64,000 nt of DNA from Elusimicrobiota bacterium. GTDB taxonomy: Bacteria; Elusimicrobiota; Elusimicrobia; FEN-1173. The notes below the pieces were generated by a model that worked only from the letters and a program-made list of their open reading frames with translations, had not been told where the DNA came from and did no database searches. The stretch covers positions 248,001 to 312,000 of the forward strand of contig JADKIY010000001.1 of assembly GCA_016722575.1 (NCBI GenBank). Reading direction: 5' to 3'. A program made the translations under genes and the position numbers. Of the stretch, positions 33,422 through 41,696 are shown piece after piece (the stretch's first letter is position 1; every line of letters begins with the position of its first letter).

Positions 33422-35913
33422 CCCCCTTCCACCTCGCCCAACGGGAAATACGCCATCGACCGGTCCACGCCGCGCTTTTCGCCTTAAGTGTCGCGCTGGG
33501 GTCCGGGGTGCTCCTGGGGCTCTCGGGCTTCAACGCGGCCGTTGAAACCGGCGTGAAGCATCAGGCCCGGGAACTTTGGGCCGCCGATATCACCGTCGAA
33601 GGAACCCCCGGTCTGCTGGACGACGTCCACCGCTGGGCCGCCGACCGTTGGCCCGGGCTACGCGCGGCCCGCACCGTGGACACGGTTTCCATGTTGCGGG
33701 CGGCCGGGGGGGACGGCGTGACCCAGGCGACCCTGTCGGGCCTTTCCCCCGGCTATCCCCTTTACGGGCAAATCACCACGGGGTCCGGCCGGCCCTTGGC
33801 CGCGGCGCTCGAAGCCGGGGCCGTGGCGTCGCCAAAAATATTGGCCCAGCTGGGCCTTTCCGTCGGCGACGAAGTGATCCTCGGCCGCCGCCGCGTAACG
33901 ATCGCGGACACCTTGGCGACCCGCACCGACGCCCCGGCCTCTTTCTTCGAGTTCGCCCCCAGCCTTCTTCTCCCGTTGAAAACGTTGGAAGCCACCGGCC
34001 TGTTGGGCCCCGGGAGCCGGAGCCTCAACAAGTTGTACCTGAACGTCCCGCCGGGGACGACCCTGGAGCCCGTTTTGGAGGAGGTCAAAAATCGCGCCGC
34101 CGCCGAGACCACCGACGTAAAATCCTGGGCCACGGACAACCCGGGGGTCCTTCGATTCGTTCAAAACACCCTCACCTATTTAAACTTCCTGGGGCTCTTC
34201 CTCCTGGCTCTGGCGGGCATCGGCGTGGCCAGCGCCCTGCAATCGGCGATCGCCGCCTCTCTTCGTTCCCTCGGTATGATGCGCGCCCTGGGCGCCCCCC
34301 GTGGATTTCTTTTCCGCCTGTGGGGGGCCTGGGTCGCGCTGCTCCTGGCGGCCGGGCTCGGGGGCGGGCTGGCCCTGGGGCGGTTGGTGTCGTTTCTCCT
34401 GGCCCGCTTGTTTGGCGACATGATCCCCGTGGGCGTGGCCCTGGGGTTCCCCGGGGCGGCCCTTCTCCAGACGGGCGGCCTCGCGGTCGGCGCCGCGGCG
34501 CTTTTCACGATCCTGCCCCTTTGGCGTTTGGCGGAGATATCCCCGAACTCTATTTTGTCTTGGGACCTGCCGCGATTCCTTCCCTCCCCGCGCCGCCTTT
34601 TCATCGTGGGGGGGTTTTCCGCTCCGCTCTTTTACGGGTTGGTGGTCCTGCAGGTCCGTCGGCCGGGGTTGGCGCTCGAGTACCTGCTCGCCATCGCGGG
34701 GTTGATTTTGGGCGCTTCGCTGGTCGTCTCTCTCCTGTCCCGGCTCCTCCGACGAGGGCTGATCTCGCGGGGGCTCACCCCGCGATTGACCCTGCGGGTC
34801 CTTTCCCGGCCCGGGGCCTTTCAGAACGCCGCCGCGGTCTCTCTGGCCCTCTCCTTCGCCGCCGTGCTGACCCTGGCCCTGGCCCAGAAAAATCTCACGG
34901 CCCAGTTGGTCGAATCTTTCCCGGAAAACATGCCCAATGTTTTTTTCATCAACGTTCAAGCCTCCCAAATCCCCCTTTTCCGGCGGATCGTGAAAACCGA
35001 CTTCCGCCTTTTCCCGCTCGTGCGCGGCCGGGTCGTCTCCGTGAACGGGGTGCCCGTTCGGGATTTAAACGCCCGCGCCCAAAAACGCGGGGAGGAAGGC
35101 GATTCCTTTACCCGGGAATTCGGTCTCACGTACGGCCCGGACCTTCTTCCGACCGATGCCGTCGTCGCCGGGGGGACCCTCTGGAACGACCGGATCGACG
35201 GCCCCCAGGTGTCGGGCTTTACCGAACACCGCAAACGGTTCGGCCTGAACGTGGGGGACCGGCTGGAGTTCAGCGTCCTGGGTCGGCGCCTGTCGGCCAC
35301 CGTCAGTTCCCTGCGATCCATCGATCAAAAAGTCCGGCAACCCTTTTTCTATTTTTACTTCAAACCCGGCCCCCTGGACCGGGTGCCTCACACCTTCATG
35401 GGCGGCGTGCACCTGGACGCCGGGCGCCTCCTGGACGTCGAAAAACAACTCGCCCGGGAACTGCCCAACGTGACCACCATCGACGTGACGGCCATCGCCC
35501 GATTGACGGGCAAAATCCTCGGTCGACTGGCCCGGGTGGTGAACGCCTTGGGATTGTTCACTTTCGCCGCGGGCCTTTTGCTTTTAACGTCCAGCCTCCT
35601 GGCGGGGTTGGCCGACCGCCAGAGGGAAGCGGTCCTTTACCGAACGCTGGGCGGCACTCTTTCCCAAATCCTCCGGGTGTTCCTGCTTGAACACCTCCTT
35701 CGCGGGGCCGCCGCGTCCTTGACCGCCCTGGCCGTGGGCACGGTGGCCGCCTGGGTTCTCATCCACCGCGTGATGGATTTGCCCTTCGTCATGCCCTGGG
35801 GGTTCGTACTCCTCGGGCTCTCGGCGGCGACGATTTTTATGGGCTTCTTTTCCCTGGCGCTCTCGGCCCGGGCTCTGCGCACGGCGCCCATGGAGGTCCT
35901 TCGCTATGAATAA
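33418..35913 (+). CDS. FtsX-family ABC permease (YbbP-like)
   Basis: An 831-aa membrane protein with an N-terminal helix, a large extracytoplasmic domain (about 50-240), and a FtsX helix set at about 250-370. A second pair of helices, a second periplasmic domain (about 500-690) and a final FtsX set (about 700-820) follow. This duplicated ten-helix layout is that of YbbP-type permeases. GTG 33418 overlaps the ATPase TGA, and its own stop is overlapped by the esterase ATG, so the three form one unit. Substrate unknown. Confidence 0.87.
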   Translation: MTPFHLAQREIRHRPVHAALFALSVALGSGVLLGLSGFNAAVETGVKHQARELWAADITVEGTPGLLDDVHRWAADRWPGLRAARTVDTVSMLRAAGGDGVTQATLSGLSPGYPLYGQITTGSGRPLAAALEAGAVASPKILAQLGLSVGDEVILGRRRVTIADTLATRTDAPASFFEFAPSLLLPLKTLEATGLLGPGSRSLNKLYLNVPPGTTLEPVLEEVKNRAAAETTDVKSWATDNPGVLRFVQNTLTYLNFLGLFLLALAGIGVASALQSAIAASLRSLGMMRALGAPRGFLFRLWGAWVALLLAAGLGGGLALGRLVSFLLARLFGDMIPVGVALGFPGAALLQTGGLAVGAAALFTILPLWRLAEISPNSILSWDLPRFLPSPRRLFIVGGFSAPLFYGLVVLQVRRPGLALEYLLAIAGLILGASLVVSLLSRLLRRGLISRGLTPRLTLRVLSRPGAFQNAAAVSLALSFAAVLTLALAQKNLTAQLVESFPENMPNVFFINVQASQIPLFRRIVKTDFRLFPLVRGRVVSVNGVPVRDLNARAQKRGEEGDSFTREFGLTYGPDLLPTDAVVAGGTLWNDRIDGPQVSGFTEHRKRFGLNVGDRLEFSVLGRRLSATVSSLRSIDQKVRQPFFYFYFKPGPLDRVPHTFMGGVHLDAGRLLDVEKQLARELPNVTTIDVTAIARLTGKILGRLARVVNALGLFTFAAGLLLLTSSLLAGLADRQREAVLYRTLGGTLSQILRVFLLEHLLRGAAASLTALAVGTVAAWVLIHRVMDLPFVMPWGFVLLGLSAATIFMGFFSLALSARALRTAPMEVLRYE

Positions 35914-36556
35914 AACTCTGGCCGCCGGGTTGCTGGTCCTGGCCGCCTGTGGGCAAAACACCCCGCCCCCGGTTCCGCCGCCGGCCCTTCATGTCCTCTG
36001 TTTCGGCGACAGCTTAACCGCCGGGAAAGACCTTCCCGATCCCGAACGTCAATCCTATCCGGCCATCCTTGAAAAACGGCTGAAAGAGAAAGGCCATTCC
36101 GTCCGGGTGACCAACGCCGGCCAATCCGGGGACACGACCTTTGAGGCCCTGGCCCGCCTGGATTTCAGCCTCGAGGACCGCCCGGACATCGTGATCGTCT
36201 GCCTGGGCTCCAACGATGTTTTCCAGGGAAAAAACATCGCCGACACGGAAAAGAATCTTCGGGAAATCCTTCGCCGGACCCGGGCCGCGGGGGCCCGAAC
36301 GATTCTTTGCCAGATGCGGATTTACATAAATTTTGGTTTCGGCTGGGCCGCCCGTTATGAGAAGATATTTCCGCGGGTGGCCGCGGACGCGGGCGCGACG
36401 CTGGCGCCCTTTCCCTTGGAAGGCGTGGCGGGCCGTCCCGCCAAGAATCTGGCCGACGGGATCCACCCCAACGCCGAGGGATACGGGATTTTTGTCGATA
36501 ACCTCTTCGACACGGTGGAAAAGGCGGTTAAACAACGCCTGAAGGAAAAAAGATGA
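35906..36556 (+). CDS. TesA-like SGNH/GDSL esterase, lipoprotein
   Basis: A lysophospholipase/arylesterase-type hydrolase. The N-terminus (LLVLAAC) has a lipobox, so it should be lipid-anchored. SGNH blocks are seen: block I CFGDSLTAG with the nucleophile Ser, block II NAGQSGDTT, block III LGSNDVFQG, block V DGIHPNAEGY with the Asp-x-x-His pair. It overlaps the YbbP-like permease by 8 nt, as the ybbAP-tesA neighbourhood predicts. Confidence 0.88.
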   Translation: MNKTLAAGLLVLAACGQNTPPPVPPPALHVLCFGDSLTAGKDLPDPERQSYPAILEKRLKEKGHSVRVTNAGQSGDTTFEALARLDFSLEDRPDIVIVCLGSNDVFQGKNIADTEKNLREILRRTRAAGARTILCQMRIYINFGFGWAARYEKIFPRVAADAGATLAPFPLEGVAGRPAKNLADGIHPNAEGYGIFVDNLFDTVEKAVKQRLKEKR

Positions 36557-36614
36557 CAATTAATAGATCTCACGCCTCGCGGCAATCCTCCGTCACCCGC
36601 CCAGGTTCTCTCTC

Positions 36615-37010
36615 GTGACCGACAACAACGGGCCCCGCTCGGCCGAAAAAACCGTGGCCGTGATCGGCGCCACCAACGACCGCGCCAAATTCGGCAACAA
36701 GTCCGTCCGGGCGCATTTGAAGGCCGGCTACAGGGTTTATCCCGTTCATCCCCGGGAAACCACCGTCGAGGGTTTGCCCGTTTTCAAGTCCATCCGGGAT
36801 GTCCCGCCGGTGGACCGAGTGACGGTGTACATACCGCCCGGCGCCCTGCTGCAAATTCTGCCGGACATCGCGGCCAAACAACCCAAGGAGTTTTTCCTGA
36901 ACCCAGGAACCGAAAGCCCCGAGGTTTTGGAAAAAGCCCGGGCCTTGGGTTTGCAACCCATTCAAGCCTGCAGCATCGTGGACCTGGGCTACGCTTCCTC
37001 CCATTTCTGA
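36615..37010 (+). CDS. CoA-binding domain protein (YccU-like)
   Basis: A 131-aa single-domain Rossmann protein: TVAVIGATNDRAKFGNKSVRAH at the N-terminus, YPVHPRETTVEGLPVFKS, VDRVTVYIPP and the EFFLNPGTESPEV segment characterise CoA_binding_2 proteins. The biochemical role of the family is not settled. Start GTG 36615 follows a 58-nt gap with no clear signals. The stop is 1 nt before the next ATG. Confidence 0.85.
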   Translation: MTDNNGPRSAEKTVAVIGATNDRAKFGNKSVRAHLKAGYRVYPVHPRETTVEGLPVFKSIRDVPPVDRVTVYIPPGALLQILPDIAAKQPKEFFLNPGTESPEVLEKARALGLQPIQACSIVDLGYASSHF

Positions 37011-37011
37011 C

Positions 37012-37929
37012 ATGACCATCCGACCCCTGCTGCTCACCCTGCTGTTCGCGGCTCCCGCCTTCGGCGCTGGACGAATGAGCCTCAAGGAAATGAACGATGG
37101 GCGGGAGGAAATTCGGCTTTTGACTCTGGAACGCATCCGCGCCGTGCCGGAGGATTCCCGGGCCATCGTGACGGGGGAGTCGCGGTTGCGGGAGCTTTTT
37201 GAGGAATACCAAGTTCAAGGCGGCACGCCCCCCGTTCGATTGTCGGCCGACACGTCTTACCTGCGCGGTGAAAGTCAAAAATTGATCCGCCTCCGGTCCG
37301 CCGGGCGGACGCCGCCCGCGGACCCCGGGGTGGCCGCCCGCATTGAAAAACGGTGGAACCTGTATCTCGCCCAGCGCGACGCCTTGAAAGACGCCGCCGC
37401 GTCCGATCAACAGGCCGGGAAATCGGAAAGCACCGTTTACTGGGCCACGCTCCGGGCCTTTGACCGCCTGCTGGAAAACACCGACAAAAAACTTTTGCAC
37501 AACACGCCGCCGGGAGAGCGAAGCTTGACCGACGCCTTCGCTCGGGACCGGGCGGCAATATTGATGTCCCTGGAATCGGGACCCAAAAAAACCCGGGGTC
37601 CGGTCAAAGTGGTCGTGCCGGAAATTCACGCGCCGTCCATGACCATGGACGTCTCGGCTTTCTACCACGCCGTGGATTCCCTTCCCGAAGCCCGACCGCT
37701 GACGAAGGGCGCCTGGACCATCCCCGCCGGCGCGCGTACCGTTACGGAACGCCGGGCCGGGGTTCGCCTGGTGGTCCGCCCCGCCGCGGGTCAAGGCCTG
37801 GCCTACATCGGTTCCGAAACGGTGGATTTTCAATACGGTTATTTGGTCATCCCGGCCGAAACCGCTTATTATTTTGAGAACACGGGAACGATCCCCCTGG
37901 ACATCGAATTCGTGGGGATCAAGCCCTAG
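37012..37929 (+). CDS. Secreted protein of unknown function with cupin-like C-terminus
   Basis: A 305-aa protein beginning with a clear signal peptide (RPLLLTLLFAAPAFGAG). The middle (residues about 20-190) is charged and helical, without a recognised family. The last about 90 residues read like a small beta-barrel (GAWTIPAGARTV and GYLVIPAETAYYF), reminiscent of a cupin, but no metal-binding His set is visible. It lies 1 nt after the CoA-binding gene and 9 nt before folB, so it is part of that operon. Confidence 0.6.
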   Translation: MTIRPLLLTLLFAAPAFGAGRMSLKEMNDGREEIRLLTLERIRAVPEDSRAIVTGESRLRELFEEYQVQGGTPPVRLSADTSYLRGESQKLIRLRSAGRTPPADPGVAARIEKRWNLYLAQRDALKDAAASDQQAGKSESTVYWATLRAFDRLLENTDKKLLHNTPPGERSLTDAFARDRAAILMSLESGPKKTRGPVKVVVPEIHAPSMTMDVSAFYHAVDSLPEARPLTKGAWTIPAGARTVTERRAGVRLVVRPAAGQGLAYIGSETVDFQYGYLVIPAETAYYFENTGTIPLDIEFVGIKP

Positions 37930-37938
37930 AGGTCAAAC

Positions 37939-38283
37939 ATGGATAAATTGATCATCAACGGGTTGGAACTTTGGCTCAAAATCGGCTGCACGGAGGCCGA
38001 GCGGGCCTTCCCCCAGCGGATTGAAATGGACGTGACTTTGGAACTGTCTTTAAGCGCGGCGGGCAAAAGCGACGATCTGGCCCAATCGATGGACTACGCC
38101 GCCGTGGCCGATGCCCTTCGGCAAAAGTTAACGCCTCAATCCTTTCACTTGATCGAAACCGTCGCGGAGCAGGCGGCGGACCTCGTGCTGTGGAAATACA
38201 AACCCCGGGCCGTCACCGTCCTCATCAAAAAACGCGCCCTCCCAGGACTCGCCTGGGCCGGCGTGGAAATCCACCGCCCTTAG
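37939..38283 (+). CDS. folB: Dihydroneopterin aldolase
   Basis: Cleaves dihydroneopterin in folate synthesis. N-terminal INGLELWLKIGCTEAERAF, MDYAAVADALRQ with the substrate-contact Tyr, and SFHLIETVAEQAADLVL are typical. A C-terminal KKRALPGLAWAGVEI contributes the catalytic Lys. Length 114 aa is normal. folP lies 15 kb downstream; folE and folK were not seen. A terminator directly follows. Confidence 0.9.
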   Translation: MDKLIINGLELWLKIGCTEAERAFPQRIEMDVTLELSLSAAGKSDDLAQSMDYAAVADALRQKLTPQSFHLIETVAEQAADLVLWKYKPRAVTVLIKKRALPGLAWAGVEIHRP

Positions 38284-38287
38284 GCGC

Positions 38288-38311
38288 GGGGCCTTGAAAT
38301 AGGCCCCTTTT
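38288..38311 (+). terminator. Rho-independent terminator after folB
   Basis: GGGGCC, an 8-nt loop, GGCCCC, then TTTT directly after the folB stop codon. This closes the operon that begins near ettA or ybbA. A TATAAG at 38317-38322 right after it may start the next unit. Confidence 0.7.
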
Positions 38312-38364
38312 GCCGCTATAAGTAAAGATCATCGTCTCTCCAACCCGCACGCCGGAGGTTCCGC

Positions 38365-39318
38365 ATGGCCTTTTTGAAGCGCATCCAAAACAGTTGGCGT
38401 TTAATGAAAAGCTCCCTGTCCGTCATGGTCGATCACCCGAAGCTGATGGTCTTTCCGGCCGTGATCACCGCCTGCACCCTGGGCATCCTCCTTTTCTTTC
38501 TGGCCCCCGTGGCTCTTCAGCCCACGGGCCACGGCTACACCGAAGGGGCGCATTGGAAAGCCGTGAGCGAAAGCGTCTTTACCCGGGAATCCATGGACCG
38601 AATGGCCGCGGCCAAGCCGGAAGAGCGCCGAAACCAACAGTTGTCCCTGACACCCCAGGCCATGGTGTACCTCGCCGTGATTTATTTTGCTTCCATGTTT
38701 CTGGCGACCTTTTTCACCACCGCGTTCTACCATGAAATCATCAGCGCCCTCCAGGGCGGCGGCGTGTCCGTCACCGGCGGTTTGCGCTTCGCCCTAACCA
38801 AACTTCCGGCGATCCTGATGTGGTCCCTCTTCGCCGGAGTGATCGGCTATCTCATTAAATCCCTGGAGGAGCGGGTGGGATTGGTGGGAAAATGGATCCT
38901 TCGGTTCATCGGGGTGGCCTGGAGCGTGGCCTCGGTCTTCGCCATTCCGGTCCTCGTCATGGAGGAAGAAAAAAACCCGGTGGCCATTCTGAAACGCTCC
39001 GCGGAGACCCTGAAAAAAACCTGGGGGGAATCCCTGGCGGGGTTCGTGGGCCTTCAATTCGGCGGGTTCATCGTTATTTTTTCAACGATCGGACTTTACA
39101 CGGCGGGGATAATCGCGGCGTCCTACTTTAAAATGCCCCTGCTGATTCTGGCGACCACCGGCCTTTGGGTCGCCGGCCTCTTCGCCTTTTTCTACACCAT
39201 GGGGGTGGCCAACAGCATATACCGTTGCGCCCTCTACGTCTTTGCCGCCCAGGGCACCCTGGCGGGGCCCTACGACCGGGAGGCCATGGACCTGGCCTGG
39301 AAAATGAAAAAAAGCTAG
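38365..39318 (+). CDS. Polytopic membrane protein, DUF6159-like
   Basis: A 317-aa protein with about six membrane helices (around residues 28-50, 95-118, 145-165, 185-205, 228-252 and 258-282) and an early SWRLMKSSLSVMVDHPKLM, the pattern I associate with DUF6159 proteins. VMEEEKNPVAILKRSAETLKKTWGE is the conserved cytoplasmic loop. Function unknown. A GGAGG ribosome site lies 6 nt before ATG 38365. The 3' end overlaps the convergent queD by 4 nt. Confidence 0.72.
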   Translation: MAFLKRIQNSWRLMKSSLSVMVDHPKLMVFPAVITACTLGILLFFLAPVALQPTGHGYTEGAHWKAVSESVFTRESMDRMAAAKPEERRNQQLSLTPQAMVYLAVIYFASMFLATFFTTAFYHEIISALQGGGVSVTGGLRFALTKLPAILMWSLFAGVIGYLIKSLEERVGLVGKWILRFIGVAWSVASVFAIPVLVMEEEKNPVAILKRSAETLKKTWGESLAGFVGLQFGGFIVIFSTIGLYTAGIIAASYFKMPLLILATTGLWVAGLFAFFYTMGVANSIYRCALYVFAAQGTLAGPYDREAMDLAWKMKKS

Positions 39319-39716
39319 GGCTGGAAGGACGCCCAGGACTTTTCGGTTTCCCAGAGGGTCACGCGGGTCACGGGCAGGCCCCGCTTCCGGGCCACGGTGA
39401 AGATTTCCTTGGCAATGTTCTCGGCGGTGGGGTTGTCCCGCATTAAGTAAAAGGGTTCGCCCAGGCTTTTGAGCGTTTTCGCCAGGGGATCGTCCTTCCG
39501 AAGAATCATCTGGTGGTCCAGGTGGTCGTCGATCCAGCTCTGCAGGCGGCTTTTGATGTCCCCGAAATCCACCACCATGCCCCGGGGGTCGAGTTTTCGG
39601 GCCGAAACCTCCACTTCCACCCGGCCGTTGTGTCCGTGGGGATGGCGGCACTTCCCTTCATAATTCATCAGGCGGTGGCCGTAGCAAAAGTGGATTTCAC
39701 GGACGACTTTGAACAC
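39315..39716 (-). CDS. queD: 6-carboxy-5,6,7,8-tetrahydropterin synthase
   Basis: PTPS-family enzyme giving the QueE substrate. Zinc His residues are in IHFCYGHRL and CRHPHGHNG. The Cys four residues before HGH is the catalytic Cys of the QueD type, and DFGDIKSRLQ, NPTAENIAKEIF and the WETEKSWASF C-terminus follow. Length 133 aa is normal. GTG 39716 is the start. A promoter 6 nt upstream implies a leaderless mRNA. queC and queE are 35 kb away, so the preQ0 pathway is split. Confidence 0.92.
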   Translation of the reverse strand: MFKVVREIHFCYGHRLMNYEGKCRHPHGHNGRVEVEVSARKLDPRGMVVDFGDIKSRLQSWIDDHLDHQMILRKDDPLAKTLKSLGEPFYLMRDNPTAENIAKEIFTVARKRGLPVTRVTLWETEKSWASFQP

Positions 39717-39751
39717 GGGGATATGGTAAAATACCCTTTCCGGTCGGTCAA
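39714..39751 (-). promoter_or_regulatory. Promoter placing transcription start at the GTG of queD
   Basis: On the minus strand: TTGACC (plus coordinates 39746-39751), 17 nt, TACCAT (39723-39728), 6 nt, GTG 39716. Same geometry as at 25.1 kb; no Shine-Dalgarno is present. No preQ1 riboswitch fits in 6 nt of leader. Confidence 0.55.
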
Positions 39752-39789
39752 TAAATCGATTTGAAATTAATAGTCAAAAGGAGATACGC

Positions 39790-40044
39790 ATGAGTCGGGG
39801 GGAGAAGATTGTTGCGTCCGTTTTGGGGATCCTGGTGTTTTTCGGACTCTTTTTCTTCATTTATTCATCCATGAAAGCCACCCCCACCTACCCGGCCCTT
39901 GACGAAACCGTCGGCGATTACGGCGACGATTACAATTTTAATGTGGAAGGCGACACCACCACGGTGGACGAGGCCATTCCGGAAGAGCCCTCTGCCCGGG
40001 TCGCGGAACCGACCAAGAAGGACGAAAAACAGCCTAAGAAATAG
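39790..40044 (+). CDS. Small single-pass membrane protein with acidic tail
   Basis: An 84-aa protein: a short basic start, one membrane helix at about residues 9-27 (VASVLGILVFFGLFFFIYS), then an acidic, low-complexity tail ending in a Lys-rich stretch. No family recognised. It is strongly supported as a gene by the best Shine-Dalgarno in the window (AGGAG, 39779-39783, 6 nt before ATG) and by its own terminator, whose stem starts inside the last codons. Confidence 0.72.
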   Translation: MSRGEKIVASVLGILVFFGLFFFIYSSMKATPTYPALDETVGDYGDDYNFNVEGDTTTVDEAIPEEPSARVAEPTKKDEKQPKK

Positions 40045-40053
40045 GGCTGTTTT
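40026..40053 (+). terminator. Rho-independent terminator overlapping a stop codon
   Basis: AAAACAGCC (40026-40034) pairs with GGCTGTTTT (40045-40053) around a 10-nt loop that contains the TAG of the small membrane protein gene. The 3' strand supplies the T-run. Confidence 0.7.
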
Positions 40054-40062
40054 GTCATTTCC

Positions 40063-40761
40063 TTGTCACAACCCAAACGCAACACCAGCCACCTGTGGGA
40101 GGCCATGCGGGAGATCCGCGTTCTCCGCTTCCCCCGTCATCGGCTGGCCACCTTCGGCCAAAGCGAGATCACCTATCAGTTGGTGACCTCCATTTCCGCC
40201 CTCCCCGCCCGGTCCACCCTCCGCACCGGAAAGGTCATCGCCGAACGCCCTCAAATCCTCACCCCCGACGCCTTCGTCCAACGGTTCAAGGACTTCGGGG
40301 AGGATTCCTCGGCCTACGAGCGGTTCCTGAAGGATCATTTTTCCGACAGCTTGCGGGGCCTGGAGTACAATTTCCGCAATATTCTGGAATCCACCGAACC
40401 CCACCACACGGACGCCCGGGAACTGGCCCGCAACATCCGAAAGGACTTGGACGACCGGGACGCCGGGCGGGCGGCCGTCATCCTGGGGCCCGAATCCGGC
40501 TGGGGCTTCGCCCTCATGAAATTCATTTTGGAGGAAACGTCCCAAAGTTTCGCCGTCAACGTGCGCGAGTTGGACGAGCGGGGCCTCTTCAACCCCGAAG
40601 GCGCCGAGGAGCGCCGCCGTCGGGAAATCGAGTCCCTCCTGCGCAAGGCCGAAACGGATCCGTCCTTCGTCAAACCCCTGGCCGATCTGCTGAATCGTTA
40701 CGGTCTTTTTAACGACTACCAGGACGCCTTTTTCCGCCTCGTCAAACGCGGGGCGTCGTGA
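40063..40761 (+). CDS. Hypothetical cytoplasmic protein
   Basis: A 232-aa, largely helical, charged protein with no signal peptide or membrane helix and no family I recognise. The N-terminal third has short strands (MREIRVLRFPRHRLATFGQ and EITYQLVTSISALP). The middle has many Asp/Glu/Arg, and the C-terminus reads LADLLNRYGLFNDYQDAFF. Start TTG 40063 is the only start near the terminator upstream. Its stop overlaps the ispH GTG (GTGA), so expression is coupled to ispH. Confidence 0.6.
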   Translation: MSQPKRNTSHLWEAMREIRVLRFPRHRLATFGQSEITYQLVTSISALPARSTLRTGKVIAERPQILTPDAFVQRFKDFGEDSSAYERFLKDHFSDSLRGLEYNFRNILESTEPHHTDARELARNIRKDLDDRDAGRAAVILGPESGWGFALMKFILEETSQSFAVNVRELDERGLFNPEGAEERRRREIESLLRKAETDPSFVKPLADLLNRYGLFNDYQDAFFRLVKRGAS

Positions 40762-41696
40762 AAATCCTCCTCGCCCGCCCCCGGGGATTTTGCGCGGGGG
40801 TCGTGCGGGCCGTCGATATCGTCGACATCGCCCTTCAGAAATTTCCGGCCCCGATTTACGTCCGCAAAGAAATCGTCCACAACCGGGCGGTCGTCGACGA
40901 TTTTAAATCCCGGGGCGTGGTCTTCATCGACACCCTGGACGAAGCCCCCGCCCAAAGCGTGGTCATTTTTTCCGCCCACGGGGTGTCCCCGGAAGTCCGT
41001 CGCCGGGCCGACGAACGCGGCCTCCGGGTCATCGACGCCACCTGCCCCCTGGTCACCAAGGTCCACCTCGAAGTTCACCGTTTCCGGCGGGAAGGTTTCC
41101 GCCTGTTGCTGGTCGGCCACCGGGAGCACGACGAAGTCGAAGGAACCCTGGGCGAAGCCCCCGGGGAGATCACCCTGGTGGAAAACGTCGACGACGTGGT
41201 CCGCCTGCCCTTTCCGCTCGATGAAAAACTCATGATTCTCACCCAAACCACCCTGAGCCTGGACGAAACCCGGGACGTGATCCTCGCCATCAAAAAACGC
41301 TTCCCCAACGCCGAGACGCCGCCCAAGGACGACATCTGTTACGCCACCCAAAACCGCCAAGACGCGGTCAAAGATTTGCTTCGCCGCGACATCGACCTCC
41401 TTTTGGTGGTCGGTTCCAAAAACAGCTCCAACAGCCAACGACTGGTGGACGTGGCCCGTCAATCGGGCTGCTCCGCCCATTTGATCGATGGCGCGGGCGA
41501 GATCGACCCCGCCTGGCTGACCGGCGTCACAACCGTCGGCGTCACGGCCGGCGCTTCGGCGCCGGAACACCTGGTGCAGGGCGTGGTGGCTCTTTTGACC
41601 GGTCGCGGCGGCCGGGTGGAGGAAGTCACCGTCCGGGAAGAGGACGTCCACTTTTCCTTGCCCAAAGAATTGGCCGGCCTCGCGCCGACCCGATGA
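40758..41696 (+). CDS. ispH: 4-hydroxy-3-methylbut-2-enyl diphosphate reductase
   Basis: Last enzyme of the MEP isoprenoid pathway, with a [4Fe-4S] cluster held by three Cys: GFCAGVVRAVD (residue 12), IDATCPLVTKVH (about 96) and DICYATQNRQDAV (about 194). IFSAHGVSPEV, the NSSNSQRL segment and the active-site Glu region (TQTTLS) are also seen. Length 312 aa is normal. GTG 40758 overlaps the preceding stop; its own TGA is overlapped by the next ATG. Confidence 0.95.
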   Translation: MKILLARPRGFCAGVVRAVDIVDIALQKFPAPIYVRKEIVHNRAVVDDFKSRGVVFIDTLDEAPAQSVVIFSAHGVSPEVRRRADERGLRVIDATCPLVTKVHLEVHRFRREGFRLLLVGHREHDEVEGTLGEAPGEITLVENVDDVVRLPFPLDEKLMILTQTTLSLDETRDVILAIKKRFPNAETPPKDDICYATQNRQDAVKDLLRRDIDLLLVVGSKNSSNSQRLVDVARQSGCSAHLIDGAGEIDPAWLTGVTTVGVTAGASAPEHLVQGVVALLTGRGGRVEEVTVREEDVHFSLPKELAGLAPTR

